Shown: piece after piece, positions 7,920 through 16,296 of the stretch
How positions within the stretch are numbered: the first letter of the stretch is position 1
How the letters are laid out: the number at the start of each line of letters is the position of its first letter
DNA from: Chitinophaga alhagiae
GTDB lineage: Bacteria; Bacteroidota; Bacteroidia; Chitinophagales; Chitinophagaceae
Assembly: GCF_003568665.1 (NCBI RefSeq)
Contig: NZ_QXMH01000002.1
Span: 1,054,001 to 1,118,000 of the forward strand
Length of the DNA: 64,000 bases
Direction: 5' to 3'
Position numbers and translations under genes: made by a program
The notes under the pieces: generated by a model
Database searches by the model: none
What the model was told of the DNA's origin: nothing
Seen by the model: the letters and a program-made list of their open reading frames with translations, nothing else

Positions 7920-8333
7920 ATGTACCCTGCGGAACTCGTGATGCCTATGAAGGCAGAACTTACAGATAATGGTTTTGAAGAAATGCTCACCCCTGCAAAG
8001 GTGGATGAGGTGTTGGCCAAGGAAGGCACTACCCTGGTAGTGATCAATTCCGTATGTGGCTGCTCGGCCGGTACTGCCCGTCCGGGTGTGCTGATGGCGG
8101 TAGCTACCAGCGAGAAAAAGCCGGACCGTTTAACGACCAGCTTTGCCGGTTTTGATTCGGACGCGGTAAAACAGATCCGTACGCACCTGATGCCTTACCC
8201 GCCGTCTTCTCCCTCCATTGCCCTGTTCAAAGACGGGCAATTGGTGCACTTTATAGAACGCCATATGATCGAAGGGCGTTCTGCACAGTTGATCGCAACC
8301 AACCTGTTGGCTGCTTTCGACGAATATTGCTAA
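7920..8333 (+). CDS. BrxA/BrxB-family bacilliredoxin
   Basis: The 137-residue protein matches the YphP/YqiW family. It starts MYPAELVMPMKAELTDNGF, has the active-site CGC at residues 46-48 (NSVCGCSAGTARPG) and ends in the family-typical C-terminal cysteine (FDEYC). In Firmicutes these thioredoxin-fold proteins remove bacillithiol from S-bacillithiolated proteins, with the first Cys attacking the mixed disulfide. Whether this organism makes bacillithiol is not shown by the window, but many Bacteroidota do. It has its own promoter. Confidence 0.92.
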   Translation: MYPAELVMPMKAELTDNGFEEMLTPAKVDEVLAKEGTTLVVINSVCGCSAGTARPGVLMAVATSEKKPDRLTTSFAGFDSDAVKQIRTHLMPYPPSSPSIALFKDGQLVHFIERHMIEGRSAQLIATNLLAAFDEYC

Positions 8334-8339
8334 AATCAG

Positions 8340-8388
8340 TTACGGATTACGGGCAGAATATCTATTATTTAAAACCCGTAATTCGTAA
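8340..8388. repeat. Inverted repeat after the bacilliredoxin gene
   Basis: TTACGGATTACGGG (8340-8353) pairs with CCCGTAATTCGTAA (8375-8388) with one mismatch around a 21-nt loop. The core CCGTAATTC recurs in another intergenic inverted repeat at 28628-28720. There is no T-tract. Confidence 0.6.
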
Positions 8389-8485
8389 TTGTAATGTAAC
8401 TTGGTGGTTTGATTTTCCTCTTGATATAATTCGGCTTTGTTCATAGGAAAACTCAGATCACCATTTTTTTTAGCTTTTTCAGCCT

Positions 8486-9772
8486 ATGTATCCTAATTTA
8501 TATTACGCATTCAAGGATCTGTTTGGAGTAGAGATACCTTTTTTGAAGATTGTACAAACGTTTGGTTTTTTTGTGGCCATTGCCTTTCTGGCGGCGGCTT
8601 ATGTACTCACCTCCGAACTGCGGCGGCGGGAAAAGCTGGGATGGCTGGCGCCGGTGCAGGAAACCATGGTAACAGGCAAACCGGCCTCCGTGGGAGACAT
8701 GCTGGTGAGCGCGGTGATCGGGTTCATTATCGGTTTCAAAATATTCGGGATGTTTGGCGCAGGCACGGAAGACTTGCGTTCTTATTTTCTTTCCGCGCAG
8801 GGCAGCGTAATTGGCGGCATCCTGGGCGCCGCGGCCATGGCTTACTGGAAGTACTATACGAAAAAGAAGGCCGCCCTTCCCAAACCCAAAGAAGAAAAAG
8901 TAAATGTATGGCCGCACCAGCGGGTGCCAGACTTTACCATTATGGCGGCAGTGGCCGGCCTGGTAGGGGCCAAGATATTCCACAACCTGGAAAACTGGGG
9001 CGAGTTTGTGGCAGACCCCTGGGGTTCCCTTTTTTCCGCCAGCGGCCTTACCTTCTATGGCGGTCTCATTGTAGCCGCATATGTCATTATCCGTTACGCA
9101 CATAAAAAACAGATCAACTGGAAACACCTGGTAGACAGCGCGGCGCCCGCCCTCATGCTGGCCTACGCGGTGGGCCGTATGGGCTGCCAGTTTTCAGGAG
9201 ACGGGGACTGGGGCATCAACAACAGCGCTTACGGCACCAACCCCACCGGCAAGGTGCAGGTCATTTCCGAAGCGCAGTACCAGGACGTGCTGCACCGGGA
9301 TTCCACATATTTCACCCGGCACTTCGGCAGCCTTGAACAGGTGCCGCACAAGCGGTTTGAGAAACCCGCTTCCCTCAGCTTCCTGCCGGACTTCTTTTTT
9401 GCCTACAGCTACCCCCACAATGTGGTGAATGACGGCATGCCCCTGCAGGGCTGCAGCGGGGAATACTGCAACGCCCTGCCCATTGGCGTATACCCAACGC
9501 CGTTATACGAGATCATTGTTTGCGGCCTGTTCTTTATTGTACTGATGGCCGTACGCCGGCGGGTGACCACGCCCGGCGTGATCTTCGGCATTTACCTCAT
9601 ACTCAACGGCATTGAGCGCTTTTTTGTGGAGAAGATAAGGGTGAACACGAAATACGATATTTTCGGCTTCCATCCCACACAGGCGGAAATTATTGCAACG
9701 CTGCTGGTAATAGGCGGCGCCGGCCTGATATGGTACGCCCGTAAAACAAAACCTGTACAAAAAACAGCCTGA
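8486..9772 (+). CDS. lgt: Prolipoprotein diacylglyceryl transferase, long Bacteroidota form
   Basis: The 428-residue polytopic membrane protein transfers diacylglycerol from phosphatidylglycerol to the lipobox cysteine of prolipoproteins, the first step of lipoprotein maturation. Family marks are FYGGLI at 190-195 (HGGL in E. coli), GRMGCQFSGDGDWG at 230-243 (GRIGNFINGE region) and TPLYEI near 340. It is about 135 residues longer than E. coli Lgt, with an added soluble stretch around residues 125-150 and a long insert around 250-330. Several residues important in E. coli differ (H103 position is Y191, N146 position is C234). It shares a TGATG overlap with the hemerythrin gene. Confidence 0.88.
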   Translation: MYPNLYYAFKDLFGVEIPFLKIVQTFGFFVAIAFLAAAYVLTSELRRREKLGWLAPVQETMVTGKPASVGDMLVSAVIGFIIGFKIFGMFGAGTEDLRSYFLSAQGSVIGGILGAAAMAYWKYYTKKKAALPKPKEEKVNVWPHQRVPDFTIMAAVAGLVGAKIFHNLENWGEFVADPWGSLFSASGLTFYGGLIVAAYVIIRYAHKKQINWKHLVDSAAPALMLAYAVGRMGCQFSGDGDWGINNSAYGTNPTGKVQVISEAQYQDVLHRDSTYFTRHFGSLEQVPHKRFEKPASLSFLPDFFFAYSYPHNVVNDGMPLQGCSGEYCNALPIGVYPTPLYEIIVCGLFFIVLMAVRRRVTTPGVIFGIYLILNGIERFFVEKIRVNTKYDIFGFHPTQAEIIATLLVIGGAGLIWYARKTKPVQKTA

Positions 9773-10197
9773 TGCAGCGCCACCCGAACCTGGTACCGCT
9801 CTCTCACGAGCATAAATCCCTGCTCTTTGTTTGCAGGTACCTGAAAAAAGACGCGGCGCCCTACGAGGGCTACCCGCTGGATGCCGTTTCCAAAATGGCC
9901 TACATGGTCAAGGTGTTCCAGGAGATCATGGTGCCGCATATCCAGAAAGAAGATTACCTGTTTGAACAATGCCGCGGCCACCGGGCGGACATGGACGCCC
10001 TGCTGGACGAGCTGATAGCCGAGCACCGCATTATTTCCGGCATGTACAGCGCGCTGGTAGACAGCGCTGACCCCGTGGAGGCCATGGACCAGTTGGCCCG
10101 CAGCCTGGAAGACCACATCCGCAAAGAGGAGCGGGTGGTGTTCGAGAAGATGCAGGAGGAATTGCCGGAGGTGATTGCCGCGCTGCGGTTTGAGTAG
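9772..10197 (+). CDS. Hemerythrin (HHE) domain protein
   Basis: The 141-residue helical protein has the metal-ligand pattern of HHE domains: LSHEHKSLL near residue 12, VPHIQKEDYLF near 56-60, EHRIISG near 84, and EDHIRKEERVVFE near 115-121. Such domains bind a non-haem di-iron centre and sense or carry O2, or act in iron and nitrosative-stress repair. The ATG overlaps the lgt stop codon by one base, so the two are translationally coupled, but a functional link to lipoprotein processing is not known. Confidence 0.85.
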   Translation: MQRHPNLVPLSHEHKSLLFVCRYLKKDAAPYEGYPLDAVSKMAYMVKVFQEIMVPHIQKEDYLFEQCRGHRADMDALLDELIAEHRIISGMYSALVDSADPVEAMDQLARSLEDHIRKEERVVFEKMQEELPEVIAALRFE

Positions 10198-10698
10198 CAT
10201 ATAATTATAGCAGGAGCGGGGCGGCCAGTGCAAGGCGGCTTTTTGAACGCCGGTGACGGGCAGAACGCCACGCTGCGGTCCACATCCCCGCCCATTGGGC
10301 CCGCTTCCTGGCAAAACGCCCTGCTGCAGTCCACATCCCCGCCCATCGCGGCCGCTTCCTGGCAGAACGCTCCAGTCCACATCCCCGATCCGTCATTTTA
10401 ATCACAGGATCAACCCTGTTCGTCCCTTTTCCCCACGCCATTCACCTGCTTCCCCCTAGTTTTGCCCCGGTTTTGTAACAATCACAATGACCGGTCGTCT
10501 TCTATGAACAAGCAACAATACCGCAGGTAACCTAACGTTTCACCCGCATCATTTTTTACCAATCATCACCAAATAATGACCACTTATGTATCATTATGTA
10601 CTATGTAAAACATACTACCTATCTTTACACTGTAGTTGTTAAAGAAAGGAACTATAGAACAACAACCTAACTAATCCGAATCTAAACATCCGCCTTAT
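10198..10698. other. Intergenic region before the outer-membrane receptor gene
   Basis: The first half is GC-rich and contains the 51-bp tandem repeat (10259-10390). The second half is AT-rich, with a near-consensus -7 box TATCTTTA at 10620-10627, which would leave a 65-70 base leader before the ATG at 10699. No ORF in it looks coding. Confidence 0.5.
10259..10390. repeat. 51-bp tandem repeat, about 2.6 copies
   Basis: Copies begin GGCAGAACG at 10259, GGCAAAACG at 10310 and GGCAGAACG at 10361, so the period is exactly 51 bp. The shared core is GTCCACATCCCCGCCCAT. The third copy is shortened internally and broken off. Open frames across it are repeat translations and are not called as genes. 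Confidence 0.88.
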
Positions 10699-13167
10699 AT
10701 GAAATCGATATCTAAATTGTTGACCTTGAGCGCCTTACTGGTCAGTATCGGCAACATGGCTCAGGCCCAGAACGGGAACGGCACGGCCGGCCTCAAAGGG
10801 AAAATAAACGGCCAGGTGCACCGCACAAACAGCAAACCGGTAGAATTTGCCACCGTAACCCTGCTGAAAGCAAAAGATTCTTCCCTGGTAAAAGGGGCCA
10901 TAGCCGGGGTAGACGGCCAATACGAATTTGAAGGTATCCGCGAAGGGCGGTACCTGGTGGCCGCCGCTAACATGGGCATGAAAAAAGCATACAGCCAGCC
11001 CTTCACCGTAAACGGCAGCCCGGTAAAAGTACCGGCCATCACGCTGGAAGAAACATCCCGCAACCTGAAAGAAGTGAACGTAACGGCTAAACGCCCTTTC
11101 ATAGAACAGAAAGCAGACAAAATGGTGGTGAACGTGGAAAACAGTATTGTAGCGGCAGGCGGCACCGCCCTGGAAGTACTGCAACAATCACCCGGAATAC
11201 AGGTAGATAAAGACGACAATATATCCATGCGTGGCAAGAACGGAGTGATCATCATGATCGACGGCAAAGTCACGAACATGTCTCCCCAGGACGTTGCCTT
11301 GCTGCTGAAAAATATGCCCAGTTCTAACATAGACCAAATAGAGCTGATCGCCAATCCTTCCGCCAAATACGACGCAGCAGGCAACGCCGGGATTATCAAC
11401 ATCAAACTGAAAAAGAACTCCAGCTACGGTACCAACGGCAGCGTGAACGCTGGGTTTGTGCAGGGCAAGCTGCCCAAGGCCAACGGCGGCCTCAACCTGA
11501 ACCACCGCAACAAAAAAGTGAATGTGTTCGGCTCCTATAATTACAACTACAACCGGAACTTCGAGGATCTGCGCATTTACCGCGACAACTTCGAGAAATC
11601 AGGCCGTATCACTTTTGACCAGCATTCTTACCTGGACAAAAAATCACAGTACCACGGGGGCAAGTTCGGGGCAGACTATTTCATCAATAAAGACCATACC
11701 GTGGGCGTAATGGTGAACCTGGCCACCAACAACTGGAAAGGCGGCGGCAACAGCATGACCTGGATAGGGAGCGGGGAGGCCATAGACTCCAGCCTGCGTA
11801 CCGTTACAGACAACGATAATAAATGGGACCGCCAGTCTTACAACATCAACTACAAAGGCAAGCTGGACACTTCCGGCAAGGAGCTGAACATAGACCTGGA
11901 CTATTCCCGCAACTCCGAAGACCAGGGCAGCCGCCTGTATTCCGCCTACTTGGACGGTACCGGCAAACAGTACTGGCGGGGAGATACCACCCGCAGCCTG
12001 CAGCCTTCGGTGATCAATATCAAAACGGTAAAAATAGATTATACCCACCCGCTGAAGAAGGAAGCAAAGATCGAGGCGGGCATCAAGCTGAGTTTTGTGG
12101 ACTCTGACAACAACTCCCGTTTTGATTCCCTCCGGCACACCCAGTGGGAATATGACGCCAACCGTTCCAACTATTTTATTTATAAGGAGAACGTGAACGC
12201 CGCCTATATCAACTACGCCAAGCAGTTTAAAAAGTTCGGTGTACAGGCCGGTCTCCGCGCGGAGCAAACCCATGTGGAAGGCCATTCCGTTACCCTCAAG
12301 CAGGTGAACGATACCAGTTACCTCAATTTCTTTCCCAGCGTGTTCCTCAGCTACACGGCCAACAAGAACAACCAGTGGGGGATCTCCTACAGCCGCCGGC
12401 TGCAGCGCCCCAGCTACGATGACCTGAACCCGTTCGAGTTTTTCCTTGACCGGTACACCAAGGCCGGGGGCAACCCCAACCTGCGCCCGCAGTATTCCCA
12501 CAATTTTGACCTGACGCATACATTCAAGTCTTTCCTGACCACGGCCATCGGCTACAGCCATACCAGCGATATGCTGTCACGCATCCTGGAACCGGGCGTA
12601 GACCCCGCCACTGGAGATACTACCATCATTGTGTATAAATATATGAACGTGGCTAAAAAGGATAACATCAACCTGAACGTGTCCGCCCCGGTGCCCGTCA
12701 CCAAATGGTGGAGGACCTTCACTACCGTGTCCGTGTTCTACAACGCCTTTGAGACCACGGTGAACGGGGAGCTGATCAAACGGGCGTCCGGCGGTTTCTT
12801 CGGGCAAACGCAGCACACTTTTACCTTTAATAAGGGGTATTCCGCAGAAGCGTCTTTCTTCTACGTGTCCCCGCAGATCTCACAGGAGGGCCTGTTCCGC
12901 ATGAACGCTATGTATGCCTTCAACCTGGGCCTGCAAAAGCAGGTGCTCCAGAAGAAGGGCACCATACGCCTGAACGTGAACGATATATTCAATACCCAGC
13001 GCTTCAGCGGCACCTATAATGTCAACAACCGCCAGGTACGCCTCGGCACCCGTTGGGACAGCCGGCAGCTCCGGGTATCCTTCACCTACCGCTTCGGAAA
13101 TTCAAATGTGAAAGAGGCCCGCAACCGTAAAACCGGGCTGGAAGATGAGCAGAGCAGGGTGAAGTAG
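10699..13167 (+). CDS. Outer-membrane beta-barrel protein, TonB-receptor-like
   Basis: The 822-residue protein has a signal peptide (to about residue 23, MAQAQ). A carboxypeptidase-regulatory-like beta-sandwich follows (GQVHRTNSKPVEFATVTLLKAKD), then a plug-like region (VLQQSPGIQVDKDDNISMRGK, VIIMIDGK) and a C-terminal 22-strand-type barrel matching the outer membrane beta-barrel family (PF14905). It likely transports or binds an unknown ligand at the cell surface. It lacks a partner SusD-like lipoprotein, and is followed by a terminator and then an ECF sigma factor gene. Confidence 0.85.
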   Translation: MKSISKLLTLSALLVSIGNMAQAQNGNGTAGLKGKINGQVHRTNSKPVEFATVTLLKAKDSSLVKGAIAGVDGQYEFEGIREGRYLVAAANMGMKKAYSQPFTVNGSPVKVPAITLEETSRNLKEVNVTAKRPFIEQKADKMVVNVENSIVAAGGTALEVLQQSPGIQVDKDDNISMRGKNGVIIMIDGKVTNMSPQDVALLLKNMPSSNIDQIELIANPSAKYDAAGNAGIINIKLKKNSSYGTNGSVNAGFVQGKLPKANGGLNLNHRNKKVNVFGSYNYNYNRNFEDLRIYRDNFEKSGRITFDQHSYLDKKSQYHGGKFGADYFINKDHTVGVMVNLATNNWKGGGNSMTWIGSGEAIDSSLRTVTDNDNKWDRQSYNINYKGKLDTSGKELNIDLDYSRNSEDQGSRLYSAYLDGTGKQYWRGDTTRSLQPSVINIKTVKIDYTHPLKKEAKIEAGIKLSFVDSDNNSRFDSLRHTQWEYDANRSNYFIYKENVNAAYINYAKQFKKFGVQAGLRAEQTHVEGHSVTLKQVNDTSYLNFFPSVFLSYTANKNNQWGISYSRRLQRPSYDDLNPFEFFLDRYTKAGGNPNLRPQYSHNFDLTHTFKSFLTTAIGYSHTSDMLSRILEPGVDPATGDTTIIVYKYMNVAKKDNINLNVSAPVPVTKWWRTFTTVSVFYNAFETTVNGELIKRASGGFFGQTQHTFTFNKGYSAEASFFYVSPQISQEGLFRMNAMYAFNLGLQKQVLQKKGTIRLNVNDIFNTQRFSGTYNVNNRQVRLGTRWDSRQLRVSFTYRFGNSNVKEARNRKTGLEDEQSRVK

Positions 13168-13213
13168 CACAAACACGTACCTAATCATGTTTTAGGTATA
13201 TAAGGATGGAAGG

Positions 13214-13246
13214 AACGCAGCCACTTGCTGGCTGCGTTCTGTTTTT
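13214..13246 (+). terminator. Terminator after the barrel-protein gene
   Basis: A perfect 10-bp stem (AACGCAGCCA with TGGCTGCGTT at 13229-13238) closes a 5-nt loop and is followed by CTGTTTTTATATT. Confidence 0.85.
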
Positions 13247-13323
13247 ATATTGCTATGATTTTCAGTATATTCAAAATAAATGGTGGACAGATGCAACCAT
13301 TTTCCCCCTTCGCCGTCTTTAAT

Positions 13324-13890
13324 ATGAGTTTATACCCTAACGCTTTGGAAAAAATGCCTGTAACAGATCAGATCGTGGTACGCTGCCGCAAGGGCGACGT
13401 TCGGGCTTTCCGTGAGCTGTATGAGGCATATGCCAGGGCCATGTATAATATCTGCCTGCGGATGACGGGGCATGCCGCCGATGCGGAAGACGTATTGCAG
13501 GAGGCTTTTACGCAGGTGTTCAAGAACCTGGACAAACTCGGGTCAGACAGCAGCATCACCGCGTGGATCAAAAGGATAGTGGTGAACCACTGCCTGAGTT
13601 ACCTGCGGAAAAAGAAAGTATACTTTGAAGAAGTGGGGGAGACGGACGCGGCGGAAGAAGCCGCGGTAGATGAAGGGGCCTACGCCCTGACCGTGTCCGC
13701 GGTGAAAGAGGCCATCGGCCAGTTGCCGGATGGTTACCGCACGGTGCTGAACCTCTACATTTTTGAAGAGTACACCCACCGCGAGATAGCGGATATGCTG
13801 GGCATCACGGAGTCTACCGCCAAAACCCAGTTTATGCGGGCCAAAGAAAAGGTACGGCAGCTGGTAAAGTTAAAAACGAAAGAAGTATAA
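13324..13890 (+). CDS. ECF-type RNA polymerase sigma factor
   Basis: The 188-residue protein has sigma region 2 (FRELYEAYARAMYNICLRMTGHAADAEDVLQEAFTQ as the core, residues about 29-64) and region 4 (LPDGYRTVLNLYIFEEYTHREIADMLGITESTAKTQ as the helix-turn-helix part). It directs RNA polymerase to a dedicated promoter set. An alternative ATG at 13354 (MPVTDQ) is preceded by GGAAAA and is equally possible. The frame is open further upstream, but that part overlaps the previous terminator. It heads a cluster with a putative anti-sigma factor and three exported proteins. Confidence 0.9.
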   Translation: MSLYPNALEKMPVTDQIVVRCRKGDVRAFRELYEAYARAMYNICLRMTGHAADAEDVLQEAFTQVFKNLDKLGSDSSITAWIKRIVVNHCLSYLRKKKVYFEEVGETDAAEEAAVDEGAYALTVSAVKEAIGQLPDGYRTVLNLYIFEEYTHREIADMLGITESTAKTQFMRAKEKVRQLVKLKTKEV

Positions 13891-13893
13891 CAT

Positions 13894-14424
13894 ATGCAAC
13901 TGGAAGATTTCATACAACAAAACCGCAGTGCGTTTGAGGAGGAGGGCCCCGGCCCGCGCGTTTGGGCGGCGTTGGAAAAAGAGCTGCCGGTGAAACAGCG
14001 GGCAAGGGTGGTGCAGCTGATGGCGCGCCATTGGTGGAAAGCCGCTATTATAGTAGCCCTGGTGGTAAATGCCGGCCTGCTGGTGAAGTTCCTGCATACC
14101 AAGCAGGAAGTAGCGTACGTGCTGCCTGAAATGGAAGAAATGCAGGTATACTATACTTCCCGGATAGAACAGAAGCTGGATGAGCTGGGGCAATACCCGG
14201 AAGAGCAGCTGGGCCTTGACAGCACCACCCGCAAAGAGCTGCAACTGCGCAACGAGACCTACCTGCTGCTGGAAAAAGAACTGATGAGCAACCCCGGCAA
14301 CGAACGCATCCGCGCCGCCATGGTACGCTATTACCAGATGAAGCTGGAGCTGCTGGACAAGATCCTCTCCGAGCAGGAAAAATACCATCATATCACACCC
14401 TCAAATAAAAAAGATGCACTCTAG
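13894..14424 (+). CDS. Putative anti-sigma factor, single TM
   Basis: The 176-residue product has a soluble N-terminal 45 residues, one transmembrane helix (WWKAAIIVALVVNAGLLVKFL, about 48-68) and a periplasmic coiled-coil-like C-terminal region rich in E, L and K. Position and topology (3 bases after the ECF sigma gene, cytosolic N-terminus, one TM) are those of an anti-sigma factor, but I see no ZAS motif, so the call rests on context. Its 3' end overlaps the next gene by 11 bases. Confidence 0.65.
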   Translation: MQLEDFIQQNRSAFEEEGPGPRVWAALEKELPVKQRARVVQLMARHWWKAAIIVALVVNAGLLVKFLHTKQEVAYVLPEMEEMQVYYTSRIEQKLDELGQYPEEQLGLDSTTRKELQLRNETYLLLEKELMSNPGNERIRAAMVRYYQMKLELLDKILSEQEKYHHITPSNKKDAL

Positions 14425-15487
14425 ATCTACATTATTGTTCTTATTGTTATGGCCCTTCGCCGCCTTTGCCGCCAAGGGCGATGAAGAGCACAAGATCCGT
14501 GTTGTAAAGGAGTTCAAGGCCGGTTCCGGCTCTGACCTGGCGGTGCTGAACAAATACGGTAAAATTGTGATCAAGGTGTGGGACAAACCGGTTGTACGGG
14601 CTGAAATAGAAATAGTAGGCTTCGGAAAAAACCAGGAACAGGCCCGCAGTATTGCTGAAATGGTGAATATAGCCGGCTCCGAATCCGGCAGCAGCATCCG
14701 CATTGAAACCAAATACAATCCCGGCGGAAGCAGGTGGTTCTCTTTCGGCAGAAAGGACTCGCGGGATTATGTGAACATCAACTACGTAGTGAACATTCCC
14801 CGCAATATCAAGGCCGTGGCGCTGGAGAACCAGTTTGGGGACATACTGGCCAGAGACCTGCCCTTTGATACACGCATCAGTGTAAACTACGGCTTTTTCG
14901 ACATCGGCAATGCGGAGAAATTGAAAGTGACCATGAACTATACGGACAAGGCGCGGATCGAGCAGGTACACCGCCTGGAGCTGAACGCCAATTATTCCTC
15001 GCTTCGCTGCGGCAGCACCAAAGAGCTGAAAGTAAACTCCAACAACAGTTCCTATACTTTTGGCGAAGCAGGCAACATGCGGCTTAACTCCAATTATGAC
15101 GAGTACCGGCTAACGGCCGTGAACGATCTTTCCCTCAGCGGCAACTACTCCAACCTGCGGGCGGAAACGCTCAAAAAGAACGCGGTGTTCAATGTGAACT
15201 ATACAGACCTGAACATCCGCCGTGTAGACGCCGCTTTCTCCTCCATTACCGCTCATCTCCGTTATTCTGACTTGAAGCTGGGTATGGCAGATAGATCCGC
15301 TTTCAGGATCACCGCCAACCTTCATCACGGAAGCCTGACAACCGGTGATTTTGAATGGAAGAACGTGACCAACATCCGAAAAAACAATAACCTCTCCTTT
15401 TCCGCCATAACGTCCAATGGTACAGACGCATCCGGGCTGATCAAAATAGACGGCGCGTATTGCGATGTAAAATTGGCAGGAGAATAA
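14414..15487 (+). CDS. Exported beta-solenoid-like protein (DUF4097/GIN-like)
   Basis: The 357-residue protein has a signal peptide (LLFLLLWPFAAFAAKG) and then many short repeated strands of the form LxxNxNYSxLxxxxxxxLxxxxN (residues about 160-330), typical of a right-handed beta-solenoid of the DUF4097/GIN kind. It would be periplasmic or surface exposed. It overlaps the putative anti-sigma gene, so its expression is tied to the sigma factor. Related proteins are common next to ECF sigma/anti-sigma pairs in Bacteroidota; the molecular role is unknown. Confidence 0.65.
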   Translation: MHSRSTLLFLLLWPFAAFAAKGDEEHKIRVVKEFKAGSGSDLAVLNKYGKIVIKVWDKPVVRAEIEIVGFGKNQEQARSIAEMVNIAGSESGSSIRIETKYNPGGSRWFSFGRKDSRDYVNINYVVNIPRNIKAVALENQFGDILARDLPFDTRISVNYGFFDIGNAEKLKVTMNYTDKARIEQVHRLELNANYSSLRCGSTKELKVNSNNSSYTFGEAGNMRLNSNYDEYRLTAVNDLSLSGNYSNLRAETLKKNAVFNVNYTDLNIRRVDAAFSSITAHLRYSDLKLGMADRSAFRITANLHHGSLTTGDFEWKNVTNIRKNNNLSFSAITSNGTDASGLIKIDGAYCDVKLAGE

Positions 15488-15510
15488 TCTAAAACCAAAA
15501 ATGACCGAGC

Positions 15511-16257
15511 ATGAAAAAGACCTCTAAGACAGTCAACGCTATTGTTTCCTTTGCCTTTGCCGCGCTGCTGCTGGCCCCGTTTGCGGGCCAGGCCCAGCGG
15601 CAGGAGCAGATCAACGGCAACGGCAACATGAAAAAAGAAAAACGGGAAGCCAGCGCCGCCATAGATGAGATCTCCACTTCCGGCAAGTTCAAGGTGTACA
15701 TTACGCAGGGCAGCACCGCTTCCATTGAACTGGAAGCAGATGAGAACCTGCTCCCATACATTGAGGCCAGAATAGATGGCGATGAGCTGCACCTGGGGCC
15801 CAAAAGAGGCTACAACCTCAAACCCAGCGGCGATATCATAGCAAGAATTACCGTGGTAAAGCTGGAAAGCCTTGCCGGCAGCGGTACCTCCGGTTTCTAT
15901 ACCCAGGGCGTAGTGAAAGGTGATAAGCTGGAGCTGGCGCTTAGCGGCCGCGGTGAGGCAGACCTGGACCTCCAGTACAGGAAGCTGGAAGTAGGTATTT
16001 CCGGTACCGGCAAAGTGAAGCTGCAGGGCAGGGCGGACGAGGCTGAAATAGGTATTTCCGGCAGCGGTGCGGTAACGGCGCCCAACCTGCAAACGCGCGA
16101 AATGGAGCTGGGCATTTCCGGCAACGGGGAAGCATATGTGAATGCCAGCAAAAAACTGGACGTATCTGTATCCGGCAGCGGCACCGTGAAATATAAAGGT
16201 ACCGCCAGCGTGAACCAGGCCATATCCGGCAAAGGCAGGATAGAGCACGAAAATTAA
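15511..16257 (+). CDS. Head GIN domain-containing protein (DUF2807)
   Basis: The 248-residue exported protein (signal peptide ending FAGQAQ) contains the head GIN domain: FKVYITQGSTASIELEADENLLPYIEA as the entry strands. A regular series of G-S/T/N-G turns follows (ISGTGKVKL, ISGSGAVTA, ISGNGEAYV, VSGSGTVKY, ISGKGRIEH), each closing one coil of a beta-helix. The family is annotated as a putative autotransporter-adhesin head. It lies 23 bases after the previous exported beta-repeat protein and probably belongs to the same transcript. Confidence 0.88.
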   Translation: MKKTSKTVNAIVSFAFAALLLAPFAGQAQRQEQINGNGNMKKEKREASAAIDEISTSGKFKVYITQGSTASIELEADENLLPYIEARIDGDELHLGPKRGYNLKPSGDIIARITVVKLESLAGSGTSGFYTQGVVKGDKLELALSGRGEADLDLQYRKLEVGISGTGKVKLQGRADEAEIGISGSGAVTAPNLQTREMELGISGNGEAYVNASKKLDVSVSGSGTVKYKGTASVNQAISGKGRIEHEN

Positions 16258-16296
16258 CTTATATTGCAGCATACTAATGATTATTATATACTGCTT

